Positions 37,183 through 45,083 of a stretch of DNA of 64,000 nucleotides are shown here, piece by piece. The notes beneath the pieces were generated by a model. That model was not told where the DNA came from. It was given only the letters and a program-made list of their open reading frames with translations, and searched no databases. The stretch spans positions 1-64,000 of the forward strand of contig JAGAKK010000030.1 of assembly GCA_017625675.1 (NCBI GenBank). Reading direction: 5' to 3'. Position 1 is the stretch's first letter; each line of letters opens with the position of its first letter. Origin of the DNA: Clostridia bacterium (lineage in GTDB: Bacteria; Bacillota; Clostridia; UBA1212). Made by a program: the position numbers and the translations under genes.

Positions 37183-38517
37183 TTAGCCTTCTTTCTTGTC
37201 TGTGAAAAACGCATTGAAAAAGTTTATTGCAATTTCAATATCTATTGATGCGCAAAATTCTCTTGCGGAGTGCATTGCAAGCATAGGTATTCCAATGTCA
37301 ACGGTTGTAGTTCCAAGGTCAGCGCAGAGCATAGGTCCTATCGTAGTTCCTGTGCGTGTATCACTGTGTCCTGCGTATAGCTGATAGGGTACAGCTGCTC
37401 TCTTGCAAAGAGCAATAAACTTTGAAGATCCTGTCAGGGACGTTGAATATGATTGGTTGTGAGACGTTTTAAGAACCAGTCCTTTTCCGTGAAGAATTTT
37501 ATGCTCGCTGTCACTTTTTCCTTCGTAAGAGGGGTGAGTAGCGTGGGCCATGTCACAGGAATATATAATTGACTTTTCCATAGTTTCAGCGATTAATGCG
37601 TCGCTGACCTCTTCACAGGCTGCCTTGCAAAGTGATGAAACGAAAGCCTTTGTGAAGGCGCTTTTTGCTCCTGTGATTGACTGTGAGCCACATTCCTCGT
37701 GGTTGAAGGCAATGGCGGCAACAGGCTTTTGAGAGGATGAAACCGTTTTTTTCTCAGCAGTTTCGCATAGTCCACGGAAAAGCGTGAAGGTCATTGCCAG
37801 GTCGTCAAGGCCTGTGGCTGAAATGAATTCGTCGTTAATTCCTGAAAAAGCGGCAGGCATAGCATCGACAAGTGATATGTCAAAACTAAGAATATCCTCT
37901 CTTGACACGTTATTGCCGGTTTGCTCAGATAACTTTACGGACAACCAGGAAATAAAGTCATTGTCATTATCCTTTCCGGACAGTGAGAAAAAGGGCAATA
38001 ATTCATTCTGAATGCTGAATTTTGCATTATCGTTTACGTCGCGTACCACGTGCAGAGCTGCGCTGGGTATCACAACGGTATGATTTCCGCTGTCAATGTC
38101 TGCAAATGTTGTTTGTCCGTCTTTGGTGAGAAAGGAAACACGTCCTGTAAGCTTCAGGGGTCTGTCCATCCAGGTGTGATTTATTGTGCTTCCGTAAACC
38201 TCCACGGAAAGGCGTTCTATGCCGTTGCTTGCCTTTGTGGGGTGGGGCTTTAGCTTCAGAACAGGATGATCTATGTGGGCTGCGCCAATGCCGATACCAT
38301 CTGAAATATCATTGCCCTTTATGAACGCGGCAAGACAAAGGTCTCCGTAGGTAGTGTAATAGAGACCGCCTGTTGTGAGATCTTTATTTATTTCAGATAA
38401 TTTTACTTCCTTTGCCCCCGCATTTTTCAACATGCTTTTTAAACTGTCAATGGTTTTATACGGTGTTGGGGAGGCGTTAATAAACTCAATGAGCGCCTGT
38501 GCGCTTTTGTTAGCCAT
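37183..38517 (-). CDS. M18 family aminopeptidase
   Basis: This 444-residue dinuclear zinc peptidase belongs to the aspartyl aminopeptidase (M18) family, which removes N-terminal acidic or other residues in the cytoplasm. Metal/catalytic segments in order are GAAHIDHPVL (first His), SATGLDDLA (bridging Asp), NHEECGS (catalytic Glu and metal Glu), DMAHATHPSY, SDTRTGTTIGPM and AMHSARE (last His). The usual SHTDSP reads AHIDHP and the RLDN reads GLDD, still with the needed Asp. It lies between parB-like and DUF951 genes with short gaps. Confidence 0.92.
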   Translation of the reverse strand: MANKSAQALIEFINASPTPYKTIDSLKSMLKNAGAKEVKLSEINKDLTTGGLYYTTYGDLCLAAFIKGNDISDGIGIGAAHIDHPVLKLKPHPTKASNGIERLSVEVYGSTINHTWMDRPLKLTGRVSFLTKDGQTTFADIDSGNHTVVIPSAALHVVRDVNDNAKFSIQNELLPFFSLSGKDNDNDFISWLSVKLSEQTGNNVSREDILSFDISLVDAMPAAFSGINDEFISATGLDDLAMTFTLFRGLCETAEKKTVSSSQKPVAAIAFNHEECGSQSITGAKSAFTKAFVSSLCKAACEEVSDALIAETMEKSIIYSCDMAHATHPSYEGKSDSEHKILHGKGLVLKTSHNQSYSTSLTGSSKFIALCKRAAVPYQLYAGHSDTRTGTTIGPMLCADLGTTTVDIGIPMLAMHSAREFCASIDIEIAINFFNAFFTDKKEG

Positions 38518-38547
38518 AATATTCTCCTGTTTTTATATTTTTAATGA

Positions 38548-39042
38548 TTACAGCAGATAGTCCGGCAAGGTTCTGCGGCTGAGATCTGCAACTGTTTTTT
38601 CTTTGGGCAGGTATGCAGAGTCTGCTGTGAATTTTGAAAGCTCACTGATAAGCATTGCCGCCTTTTCATCATCTGTTTCAATGATTTTTGCGTCAATTTC
38701 TTTTATGCCCAGCTTCTTGGCTGCAAAAAGTCTTTTGTGGCCTGCAATGACTCTGTATTCTTTTCCTGTTTTTCTGAGAATAAGGGGCTCAATTATGCCG
38801 TGCTTTTCTACAGAGGCAACAAGGTCCTTCCACAAAGCTCCGCAGGCAATGCTGCTCTCTGAATATGTTGAAACGATTTCAGAAACAGGGACTTTGCAAA
38901 AACTGTCGGAAACTTCGGTTACAACAGGTGCTGTTTTTTCTGCAGGCGCGGTGCTTACTGAGAAAACTGCTGCGGCTTCTGTCTTTTTTTCTTTAGATAC
39001 CGCTTTCTCTGCGCGGCTGATACTGCTTTTACCTATTGACAA
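38548..39042 (-). CDS. ParB N-domain protein lacking the HTH
   Basis: This 164-residue protein has a Lys/Ala-rich tail (1-50), then a ParB/Srx-type CTPase-fold domain with VPVSEIVSTY, HGIIEPLILRK and VIAGHKRLFAAKKLG, which matches the GERRxxAA box. It ends soon after, without the helix-turn-helix or C-terminal dimer domain of chromosomal ParB. It overlaps the parA stop by 14 bases, so the two are translationally coupled. It may partner ParA in positioning something other than a parS-bound chromosome; the cargo is unknown. Confidence 0.8.
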   Translation of the reverse strand: MSIGKSSISRAEKAVSKEKKTEAAAVFSVSTAPAEKTAPVVTEVSDSFCKVPVSEIVSTYSESSIACGALWKDLVASVEKHGIIEPLILRKTGKEYRVIAGHKRLFAAKKLGIKEIDAKIIETDDEKAAMLISELSKFTADSAYLPKEKTVADLSRRTLPDYLL

Positions 39043-39820
39043 TTGAATCTACCTCCTTTGCAAGGGCCATATAATCTTCTGAACTTCTGCATTTAGAACT
39101 GAATGCGAGAACCGGTTTGCTTTCGTCCTGCGCTTTTTCAATATTAACGTCAACGCGTATGTAGGACTTGAAAACGTAGGTGTCCGCTTCGCGAAGTGTT
39201 TCCATGGTCTGCTTGAAATAGTTCTTTCTCTCGGAAGCCTTTGTGACTGCGATACCCATTATGGAAAGCTCCGGTGCAATCTCTCTTATCTGGGAGATGA
39301 ACTCGAACATGTTTGCAAGTCCGAAAAGGCCCCAGGGACTTGCTTCTACGGGGATGATAATGTGATCTGATGCCGCAAGGATATTGATTACCCACGTGCC
39401 GAGCATCGGTGGCGCATCAATCAATATATAGTCGTAAACGCCGCTTTCTTTTACCTTAGAAAGACATTTTTTCAGAACGAACTCTCTCTGCATTTTCGTG
39501 AAAAGCTCAAACTCGATACCGCTCATAAGTGTGGAAGAGGGTATTACGTCAAGGTTTTCGTACTTTGTGTGGGCAATGCAATCTGTGAGATCTTTCTGCT
39601 GTTTGATCGCCTGAAATAAATTCTTTTCACCCTGGGCAAGGTCAAAAACCGTGTCTTCGTCAAAATATGAAAGTGAAAGATTAAGCTGCATATCGGCGTC
39701 GATAAGGAGAACCTTAGAACCGAGCTTTGTGAGAGCATAGCCGAGGTTCGCGCAAGTGGTAGATTTTCCGCTGCCGCCTTTGTTGTTTGCAAAACATATT
39801 ACCTGAGTTTTTCGTGGCAT
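39029..39820 (-). CDS. ParA/Soj-family ATPase
   Basis: This 263-residue Walker-type ATPase has the deviant Walker A KGGSGKSTT (about 14-22), LLIDADMQ and YILIDAPPMLG. These proteins form nucleotide-dependent dimers on DNA that segregate plasmids, origins or protein complexes. It starts an operon with the short ParB-like protein, the M18 peptidase and DUF951. A GGAAAGGAACGG site precedes the ATG. Confidence 0.92.
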   Translation of the reverse strand: MPRKTQVICFANNKGGSGKSTTCANLGYALTKLGSKVLLIDADMQLNLSLSYFDEDTVFDLAQGEKNLFQAIKQQKDLTDCIAHTKYENLDVIPSSTLMSGIEFELFTKMQREFVLKKCLSKVKESGVYDYILIDAPPMLGTWVINILAASDHIIIPVEASPWGLFGLANMFEFISQIREIAPELSIMGIAVTKASERKNYFKQTMETLREADTYVFKSYIRVDVNIEKAQDESKPVLAFSSKCRSSEDYMALAKEVDSIVNR

Positions 39821-39866
39821 AACGTACCGTTCCTTTCCAAGGTGATGTCAATTATTATATACAGAC

Positions 39867-39895
39867 ATTTTAACACATAATAACTGAATATTCAA
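39867..39895 (-). promoter_or_regulatory. Promoter of the parA operon
   Basis: On the minus strand TTGAAT (39890-39895) and TAAAAT (39867-39872) are separated by 17 bases. Confidence 0.78.
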
Positions 39896-40033
39896 TAATA
39901 AAAACATGTGAAACGAAGCGTTCCTGATGCTGCTGTAAACACTGATGGCATCGTTTTCGGTGCAATTTTTCTGCGCCGCCGAAGTGCTACTGTTTTTTTG
40001 AGAAATCCTTTTGTTTAAAGGGTTTGCGGCCCG

Positions 40034-40060
40034 TGAGTCAGGGGGCAGGTCCCTGACTCA
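40034..40060. repeat. Palindromic repeat element, copy C
   Basis: TGAGTCAGGG pairs with CCCTGACTCA around GGCAGGT. The left half matches the core of copy B (GTCAGGGGGCAGGTC). It sits directly upstream of the pepF promoter. Confidence 0.8.
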
Positions 40061-40090
40061 TTTGAAGGCGGGGGCTTGACTCATTTTGCC

Positions 40091-40119
40091 TTTACAAATA
40101 TGCAGAGTTGTGGTAAAAT
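40091..40119 (+). promoter_or_regulatory. Promoter of pepF and probably the downstream glycan/phosphonate run
   Basis: TTTACA (40091-40096), 17 bases ending in TTGTGG and TAAAAT (40114-40119). No terminator is seen until 52913. Confidence 0.8.
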
Positions 40120-40150
40120 TTTAAAGTGAATGTATAAGGAGGATTGTGTC

Positions 40151-41932
40151 GTGAAACGAAACGATATTGATTCAAAATATAAATGGAAGCTTGAGGACCT
40201 TTATTCTGATGATGACTTGTGGGAGAGAGATTTTCGGGAGCTGTCAGAGGGTGTGTCCGAAATTGAAGAGCTTAAAGGTACTGCGTCTGCGTCTGCAGAT
40301 TCTTTGATGAACCTGTTGGTGAAGTTTGAAAACTTTTCAAAGAAATTTGAAAAGTTGTTTGTATATGCGAGAATGAGGCTTGACGAGGATAACGGCAATG
40401 CGAAATATCAGGATATGGCGGCCAGAGCTGAATTCCTTCTTGCAGACTTTTCGGCCAGAACCTCTTTTATTGAGCCGGAGCTTTCTTCGATTTCCGAAGA
40501 GGAAATTAATAAGTTTATGAGCGATAATGAAGCGCTCAGATTGTATGAGTTTGATTTCAAGGAGAGACTCCGTAGAAAAAAATACGTGCTTTCCGAGAAG
40601 GAAGAGCGCATATTGGCCCTTGCGGCAGAGACCTGTAATGCCTCTGCGGATGCGTTCAGAAAATTCAATAATGCTGATATAAAGTTTCCTTGCATAAAAA
40701 ATGAGCAGGGTGAAAAAGTGCAATTGACCCACGGCAGCTACGCTCTTTTCCTTGACAGCAAGGACAGGAACGTCAGAAAAAATGCGTTTAAGGGTATATA
40801 CAGCGCATACAGGGCGTATCAGAACACCCTGGCATCTATGTACTCCGGACAGGTGAAGAGCGATTGCTTTGTTGCTTCGTCAAGGGGCTATGAGAGCTGT
40901 CTCGTTGCATCTCTGGATGATGACAATATTGCCGCAGACGTTTATAATAACCTTATCGACGTGGTTAATGCGAATATACCTGCGTTGACGAAATATCTGA
41001 AGTTAAGGAAAAAAGCATTGGGGGTAAGGTCGCTCCATTTGTATGATCTTTATACTCCCATGATTGAAGTGCCTGAGAAAAAGTATTCCTTCGAAGAGGG
41101 CTGGGCTCTTGTGAAAGAGGCGATTAAGCCTATGGGAGAGGAGTATTGTAATATTGCATCCAGGGCCTTTGAGGAGGGCTGGATTGATGTGTACGAGACG
41201 GAAGGGAAGACCACCGGCGCGTATGCCTGGGGCTGTTACGGAAATCATCCGTACATCCTGCTTAACTGGCAAGGTACCTTTGACGATGTGTTTACCCTTG
41301 CTCATGAGCTTGGACACGCTATGCATACTTATTACAGCAATTCCGCTCAGCCGTATAATTACGCAGGCTACAAGATTTTTGTGGCAGAGGTTGCTTCTAC
41401 TGTCAATGAAAATCTCCTTGTGGAATATCTGATGAACAATACGGATGACGAGAAAGAGAAGGCGTATATATTAAATCACTATCTGGAGGCTTTCCGCCTT
41501 ACGATAATCAGACAGACTATGTTTGCCGAGTTTGAGCGTGACGTGCATGCAATGGCGGAAAAGGGACAGCCTCTTACCTGCAAGGTTTTGTGTGACACAT
41601 ATTATGCGTTGAACGTTAAGTATTTTGGCGCGGCGGCTAACGTGGACAGGGACATTGAGCTTGAATGGTCCAGAATTCCGCACTTCTATACGCCCTTTTA
41701 CGTGTACAAGTATGCCACAGGTTTTTCTGCGGCTGTTGTGCTTGCGGGAAATATCTTGTCGGGCGACAGTGAAAAGCGCGAGAGATATATTGATTTTCTC
41801 AGAAGTGGCGGCAGTGATTATCCTTTGGAAATATTGAAAAAAGCCGGTGTTGATCTTACGTCTTCTGAGCCTGTTGAAAGAGCGATGAAGTTGTTCTCGG
41901 AGAAAATAGATCAGTTGGGAAAATATATGTGA
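40151..41932 (+). CDS. pepF: Oligoendopeptidase F
   Basis: PepF (family M3B) is a cytoplasmic zinc metallopeptidase that degrades short peptides. The 593-residue protein has the M3 N-terminal helical region (KWKLEDLYSDDDLWERDF) and the zinc site LAHELGHAMH (about 388-397) followed by the third ligand Glu in FVAEVAS. It ends in the usual KKAGVDLTSSEPVERAM. GTG at 40151 has AAGGAGG 8 bases upstream. It leads a run of same-direction genes with no terminator before the bactofilin-like gene. Confidence 0.95.
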   Translation: MKRNDIDSKYKWKLEDLYSDDDLWERDFRELSEGVSEIEELKGTASASADSLMNLLVKFENFSKKFEKLFVYARMRLDEDNGNAKYQDMAARAEFLLADFSARTSFIEPELSSISEEEINKFMSDNEALRLYEFDFKERLRRKKYVLSEKEERILALAAETCNASADAFRKFNNADIKFPCIKNEQGEKVQLTHGSYALFLDSKDRNVRKNAFKGIYSAYRAYQNTLASMYSGQVKSDCFVASSRGYESCLVASLDDDNIAADVYNNLIDVVNANIPALTKYLKLRKKALGVRSLHLYDLYTPMIEVPEKKYSFEEGWALVKEAIKPMGEEYCNIASRAFEEGWIDVYETEGKTTGAYAWGCYGNHPYILLNWQGTFDDVFTLAHELGHAMHTYYSNSAQPYNYAGYKIFVAEVASTVNENLLVEYLMNNTDDEKEKAYILNHYLEAFRLTIIRQTMFAEFERDVHAMAEKGQPLTCKVLCDTYYALNVKYFGAAANVDRDIELEWSRIPHFYTPFYVYKYATGFSAAVVLAGNILSGDSEKRERYIDFLRSGGSDYPLEILKKAGVDLTSSEPVERAMKLFSEKIDQLGKYM

Positions 41933-41963
41933 ATATGTGAAATGAATTGAGGTGCGCAGGGTA

Positions 41964-42731
41964 TTGTTTGGCGACAGAAAGATAGGCTTCGGCTTCGGTG
42001 GCATAGAAGAGGGTGCTTTTAAGCGTTCCTTTGACGGTACCGTAATCGACGGCGTTGACAAAATCGAAGAAAACGTTTTGCTGGATGATTTGTGTGTCTC
42101 CGGTCGCGCAGTATTCCTGGGCGAGGTGGATGCAGACAGAGTGGTTATTCCGGGCTCTGCGGAGTTCAGGGAATTTACTACCTGCGATGATTTTCACGTG
42201 TCGGGAAGCGCGCTGGTAAAGGGTGAGTTTGTGTGTGAAAGCCTTGTGGTGCAAGGCGAAGCAAGAACTCTTGATACTCTTCATTCTGACCTTATTATCG
42301 TGGAGGGGTATCTTAAATCCAGCCGAAAGGTGAAAACGATAAACCTGAACGTTGACGGTACTTTCGAGTGCTCCGGAAGAGTCTTTGCGGATGAAATAAA
42401 GACCGGCGGAAGACTTCTGGCGCTGGGTGAAATGAAGTGCTTTGAACTGGATATTGAATCCGGAAAAGAAAGTATTGTGGGACGACTGCAGGCGGATACT
42501 CTCAGAGTGAAAAACAGTTTGCCCTCTGAGACGGAGTACGTTCTCAATTGCGATTACGCAGATTGCGGAACGGTGGATATTGAATATGCAAAAATTGATT
42601 GCCTCAGATGTGATCAGTGTAGGATTGGCAAGGGTTGTGTCATAGGAAAACTTGATTGCCGGGAAGAGGCAGAGATATCGCCCGATGCTGTGGTTGAACA
42701 GTATGAGGGTAAAAAAACGGAGGTGCTTTAA
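41964..42731 (+). CDS. Bactofilin-like polymer-forming protein
   Basis: This protein of about 255 residues consists of short beta-strand repeats (VSGSALVKGEF, VVQGEARTLDTLHSD, LNVDGTFECSGRVFADEIKTGG, LALGEMKCFELDI) as in the beta-helical bactofilin family. Bactofilins polymerise without nucleotides and scaffold envelope enzymes. It has no membrane helix. The cysteines at the C-terminal end (CLRCDQC) are unusual. TTG at 41964 is preferred, 9 bases after a GAGGTG; the GTG at 41952 has no site. It directly precedes the GT-C gene (three-base gap), so it may organise the glycan machinery. Confidence 0.7.
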   Translation: MFGDRKIGFGFGGIEEGAFKRSFDGTVIDGVDKIEENVLLDDLCVSGRAVFLGEVDADRVVIPGSAEFREFTTCDDFHVSGSALVKGEFVCESLVVQGEARTLDTLHSDLIIVEGYLKSSRKVKTINLNVDGTFECSGRVFADEIKTGGRLLALGEMKCFELDIESGKESIVGRLQADTLRVKNSLPSETEYVLNCDYADCGTVDIEYAKIDCLRCDQCRIGKGCVIGKLDCREEAEISPDAVVEQYEGKKTEVL

Positions 42732-42734
42732 TTC

Positions 42735-45083
42735 GTGGAAACAGGAAATAAAAAGAGTTTCTTCAAGCCCGAAAATAAGTGGGACTATATAAAGCTTATC
42801 GCAGCGACACTGGCTGTGATATTGGTTTTTGTTATAGTTACTGCTGCCGCATTAAGCACAAGGGACGTGTTTTCGGAGGATTTTAACAGCGGAAAGCATG
42901 ATTTTGATACAAGTTATAAAGCCGCCGGGAACACCGTTTTCAGCGTCAGTCAGAATCTTGGAATGGACGGGTCAAAGTGTCTTGTTATTGAAAACAGTGC
43001 CCAGAGCGATGCAAGTTATACGAGAGATATATATTTGCAGGCAAGACGTCATTACAGAGTGACAGGTTACGTAAGAACGGAAAACATCAACGGCTCAGGC
43101 GCTGTGGGTGCATCTATTCAGGTAAAGAAAATGTCAAAAGGCTCCGGCGAAACGGCTGATACTATACTTGCCTCTCAGAATGCCAACGTGACGAGCGGTG
43201 CGTGGACCAAGGTGGTAATAAACCTTCCCGAAACCGATATGAGCCACACGTACCAACTGGTGCTTCGGCTTGGCGGTGTTGAAGACGGCGCTACGGCAGG
43301 CAAGGCGTATTTTGACAACATTACCGTTGAAAAGATCTCTGCCCTTGACGGAGGTACTTTTGATGACGTGAGAATTCTTTCCTGCATTATCGTGGTGCTG
43401 ATGCTTTTTGTATTCTTCGTTGCGTACAGTTATTCAAAAAAATATGAAATCAATGACGGAAAGAGCATTCTGGCTCAGCCGGCAGGCGGTGCCGTTAACG
43501 TTACTACTGCGGTGGTGATTTTGTTTGCGGCGGCGTTTATGCTCCGTATCTTCTTGTCAGTTACCTATTATCAATGTGATATTGACGTCAATCTGTTCAA
43601 GTCATGGGGTGACGTTGCATACAATAAGGGCCTCACAAACGTCTATAAAGAGCTTGGGGCCAATATCGATTATCCGCCTATCGTCGTGTACTTCTTGTGG
43701 TTTGCTTCTGCGGTGGAGAATACTTTCGGAAAATTGTTCGGACTGGGTCACGAGTACGTTCATACAATTTTCGTGAAATTGCCTTCAATGCTTTGCGATA
43801 TGGCTATCGGATACGTTATTTATAAGTATGCAAAGAAATACGGTGCGTCAACGGAATGGAGTCTTTTCTTTACGGCACTGTGGCTCTTTAATCCCTTGTC
43901 ACTTATTGACGCCTCCTGTTGGGGTCAGGTTGACTCTATGCTTACGTTGGCGGTTATTCTGAGCATTATTTATCTTAATAAAAAGAAATACCTTATTGCC
44001 GGAATCTGGTTCGGAGTGGGCGTGGTGCTTAAACCGCAGATGTTCTTCTTCCTGCCTGTTTTCGGGTATATGTGGCTTAAAGACGTAATTGAAGACAAGA
44101 ACGCAATGAAGGCAGTGAAGAGTTTTTTCGCATCTGTGGGAGGCGCTCTGGCAGGTGTGATTATACCCTGTATACCTTACCTTCACATGGGCTTTGAAAA
44201 AGTTGAATTGTTTGGAAAAAGCGTAAAGCTTCCTTGGATATTCTCACTGTTTATCGGAACGGCCAACCATTATGAGTATGCGTCCGTAAACAGCTACAAC
44301 TTCTGGTTTTTATCAGGAAAGAACTGGGTGGAGGACAAGACGACTCTTCTTGAAGCTGCGCTGAGCGCTGAAAAGCCAAGTCAGCTCTGGATAAACATTC
44401 TCTCCAAAACACCCCTTGGTGACATCAGCCTTTTTGCTATAGGAATTACGTTTATTGTAATAATAAGCCTTGTGACCTTGTATTTTGCGATAAGGCTTAA
44501 AAAAGGAGAGCACTTGCCTTATCTTCTTTCTGCGTTTATGTTTGCGGCGGTACCTTTCTTTGCGCCAAGAATGCACGAGAGATACTTTTTCCCTGCGCTG
44601 GCATTGCTTATTATTGCCCTTGTGATATATAACAAGCCCCTTTTGCTTTTGCCTGCAGGACTTCTCAGTGCGTCAGGATTCCTTATCGTTACGGACGTTC
44701 TGATGGGCCTTTCTGTGGGAGGAAATCTTAAAAATCTCGGAAAAGATTATGCGGAGTACAGCGATTATTATTGGCCTGCTCACGCGTCAATTCCGGACAG
44801 ATACAGAATGCTTCTTTCATTGTTGATGCTTTTTGCAGTGCTTACGATATGGGCGATAATGATATTTGCAGAAATTGATGAAAAATCCAAAGCAAATATT
44901 TTAGGCGGAAAGATTTACAATGAGGTAAAAAAAGAACCTCAGGTTTCCGGAAAAGGCGGAACTAAGGAAACAACTTCTTTGCCGGGAATTGTGCCTGAAA
45001 ATTATGATAATATTGAGATCGTTGTTGAAAACGTCGAAACGGCAGACGTTTCTGAGAGAAGAGAAAGGGGAGAAGTACAATGA
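42735..45083 (+). CDS. GT-C glycosyltransferase (ALG6/8-like) with outer lectin-like module
   Basis: This 782-residue membrane enzyme probably transfers a hexose from a polyprenyl-phosphate donor outside the membrane. It has TM1 at about 18-42, an extracytoplasmic beta-sandwich module (about 48-205; NVTSGAWTKVV and KAYFDNITVEKIS mark the last strands), TM2 at about 215-233, then ten or so helices. The GT-C features are CDIDVNLFKSWG in the first loop, DYPPIVVY (from 312) and WGQVDSMLTL. The cytoplasmic end is charged. The module resembles that of the next gene. GTG start with GGAGGTG 9 bases upstream; the stop overlaps the next start (ATGA). Confidence 0.8.
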   Translation: METGNKKSFFKPENKWDYIKLIAATLAVILVFVIVTAAALSTRDVFSEDFNSGKHDFDTSYKAAGNTVFSVSQNLGMDGSKCLVIENSAQSDASYTRDIYLQARRHYRVTGYVRTENINGSGAVGASIQVKKMSKGSGETADTILASQNANVTSGAWTKVVINLPETDMSHTYQLVLRLGGVEDGATAGKAYFDNITVEKISALDGGTFDDVRILSCIIVVLMLFVFFVAYSYSKKYEINDGKSILAQPAGGAVNVTTAVVILFAAAFMLRIFLSVTYYQCDIDVNLFKSWGDVAYNKGLTNVYKELGANIDYPPIVVYFLWFASAVENTFGKLFGLGHEYVHTIFVKLPSMLCDMAIGYVIYKYAKKYGASTEWSLFFTALWLFNPLSLIDASCWGQVDSMLTLAVILSIIYLNKKKYLIAGIWFGVGVVLKPQMFFFLPVFGYMWLKDVIEDKNAMKAVKSFFASVGGALAGVIIPCIPYLHMGFEKVELFGKSVKLPWIFSLFIGTANHYEYASVNSYNFWFLSGKNWVEDKTTLLEAALSAEKPSQLWINILSKTPLGDISLFAIGITFIVIISLVTLYFAIRLKKGEHLPYLLSAFMFAAVPFFAPRMHERYFFPALALLIIALVIYNKPLLLLPAGLLSASGFLIVTDVLMGLSVGGNLKNLGKDYAEYSDYYWPAHASIPDRYRMLLSLLMLFAVLTIWAIMIFAEIDEKSKANILGGKIYNEVKKEPQVSGKGGTKETTSLPGIVPENYDNIEIVVENVETADVSERRERGEVQ

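Larger units (their letters stand above)
39821..40150. other. Divergent intergenic region between parA and pepF
   Basis: This holds the minus-strand parA promoter (39867-39895), the palindromic repeat (40034-40060) with a further TGACTCAT half at about 40076, and the pepF promoter (40091-40119). The stretch 39896-40030 shows nothing I recognise except a single GTGAAAC half-site near 39908. Confidence 0.6.

Noticed and set aside
39904-39915. Possible parS site next to parA
   Set aside because: Only one half-site (GTGAAAC) is present; the second half of TGTTTCACGTGAAACA is missing.
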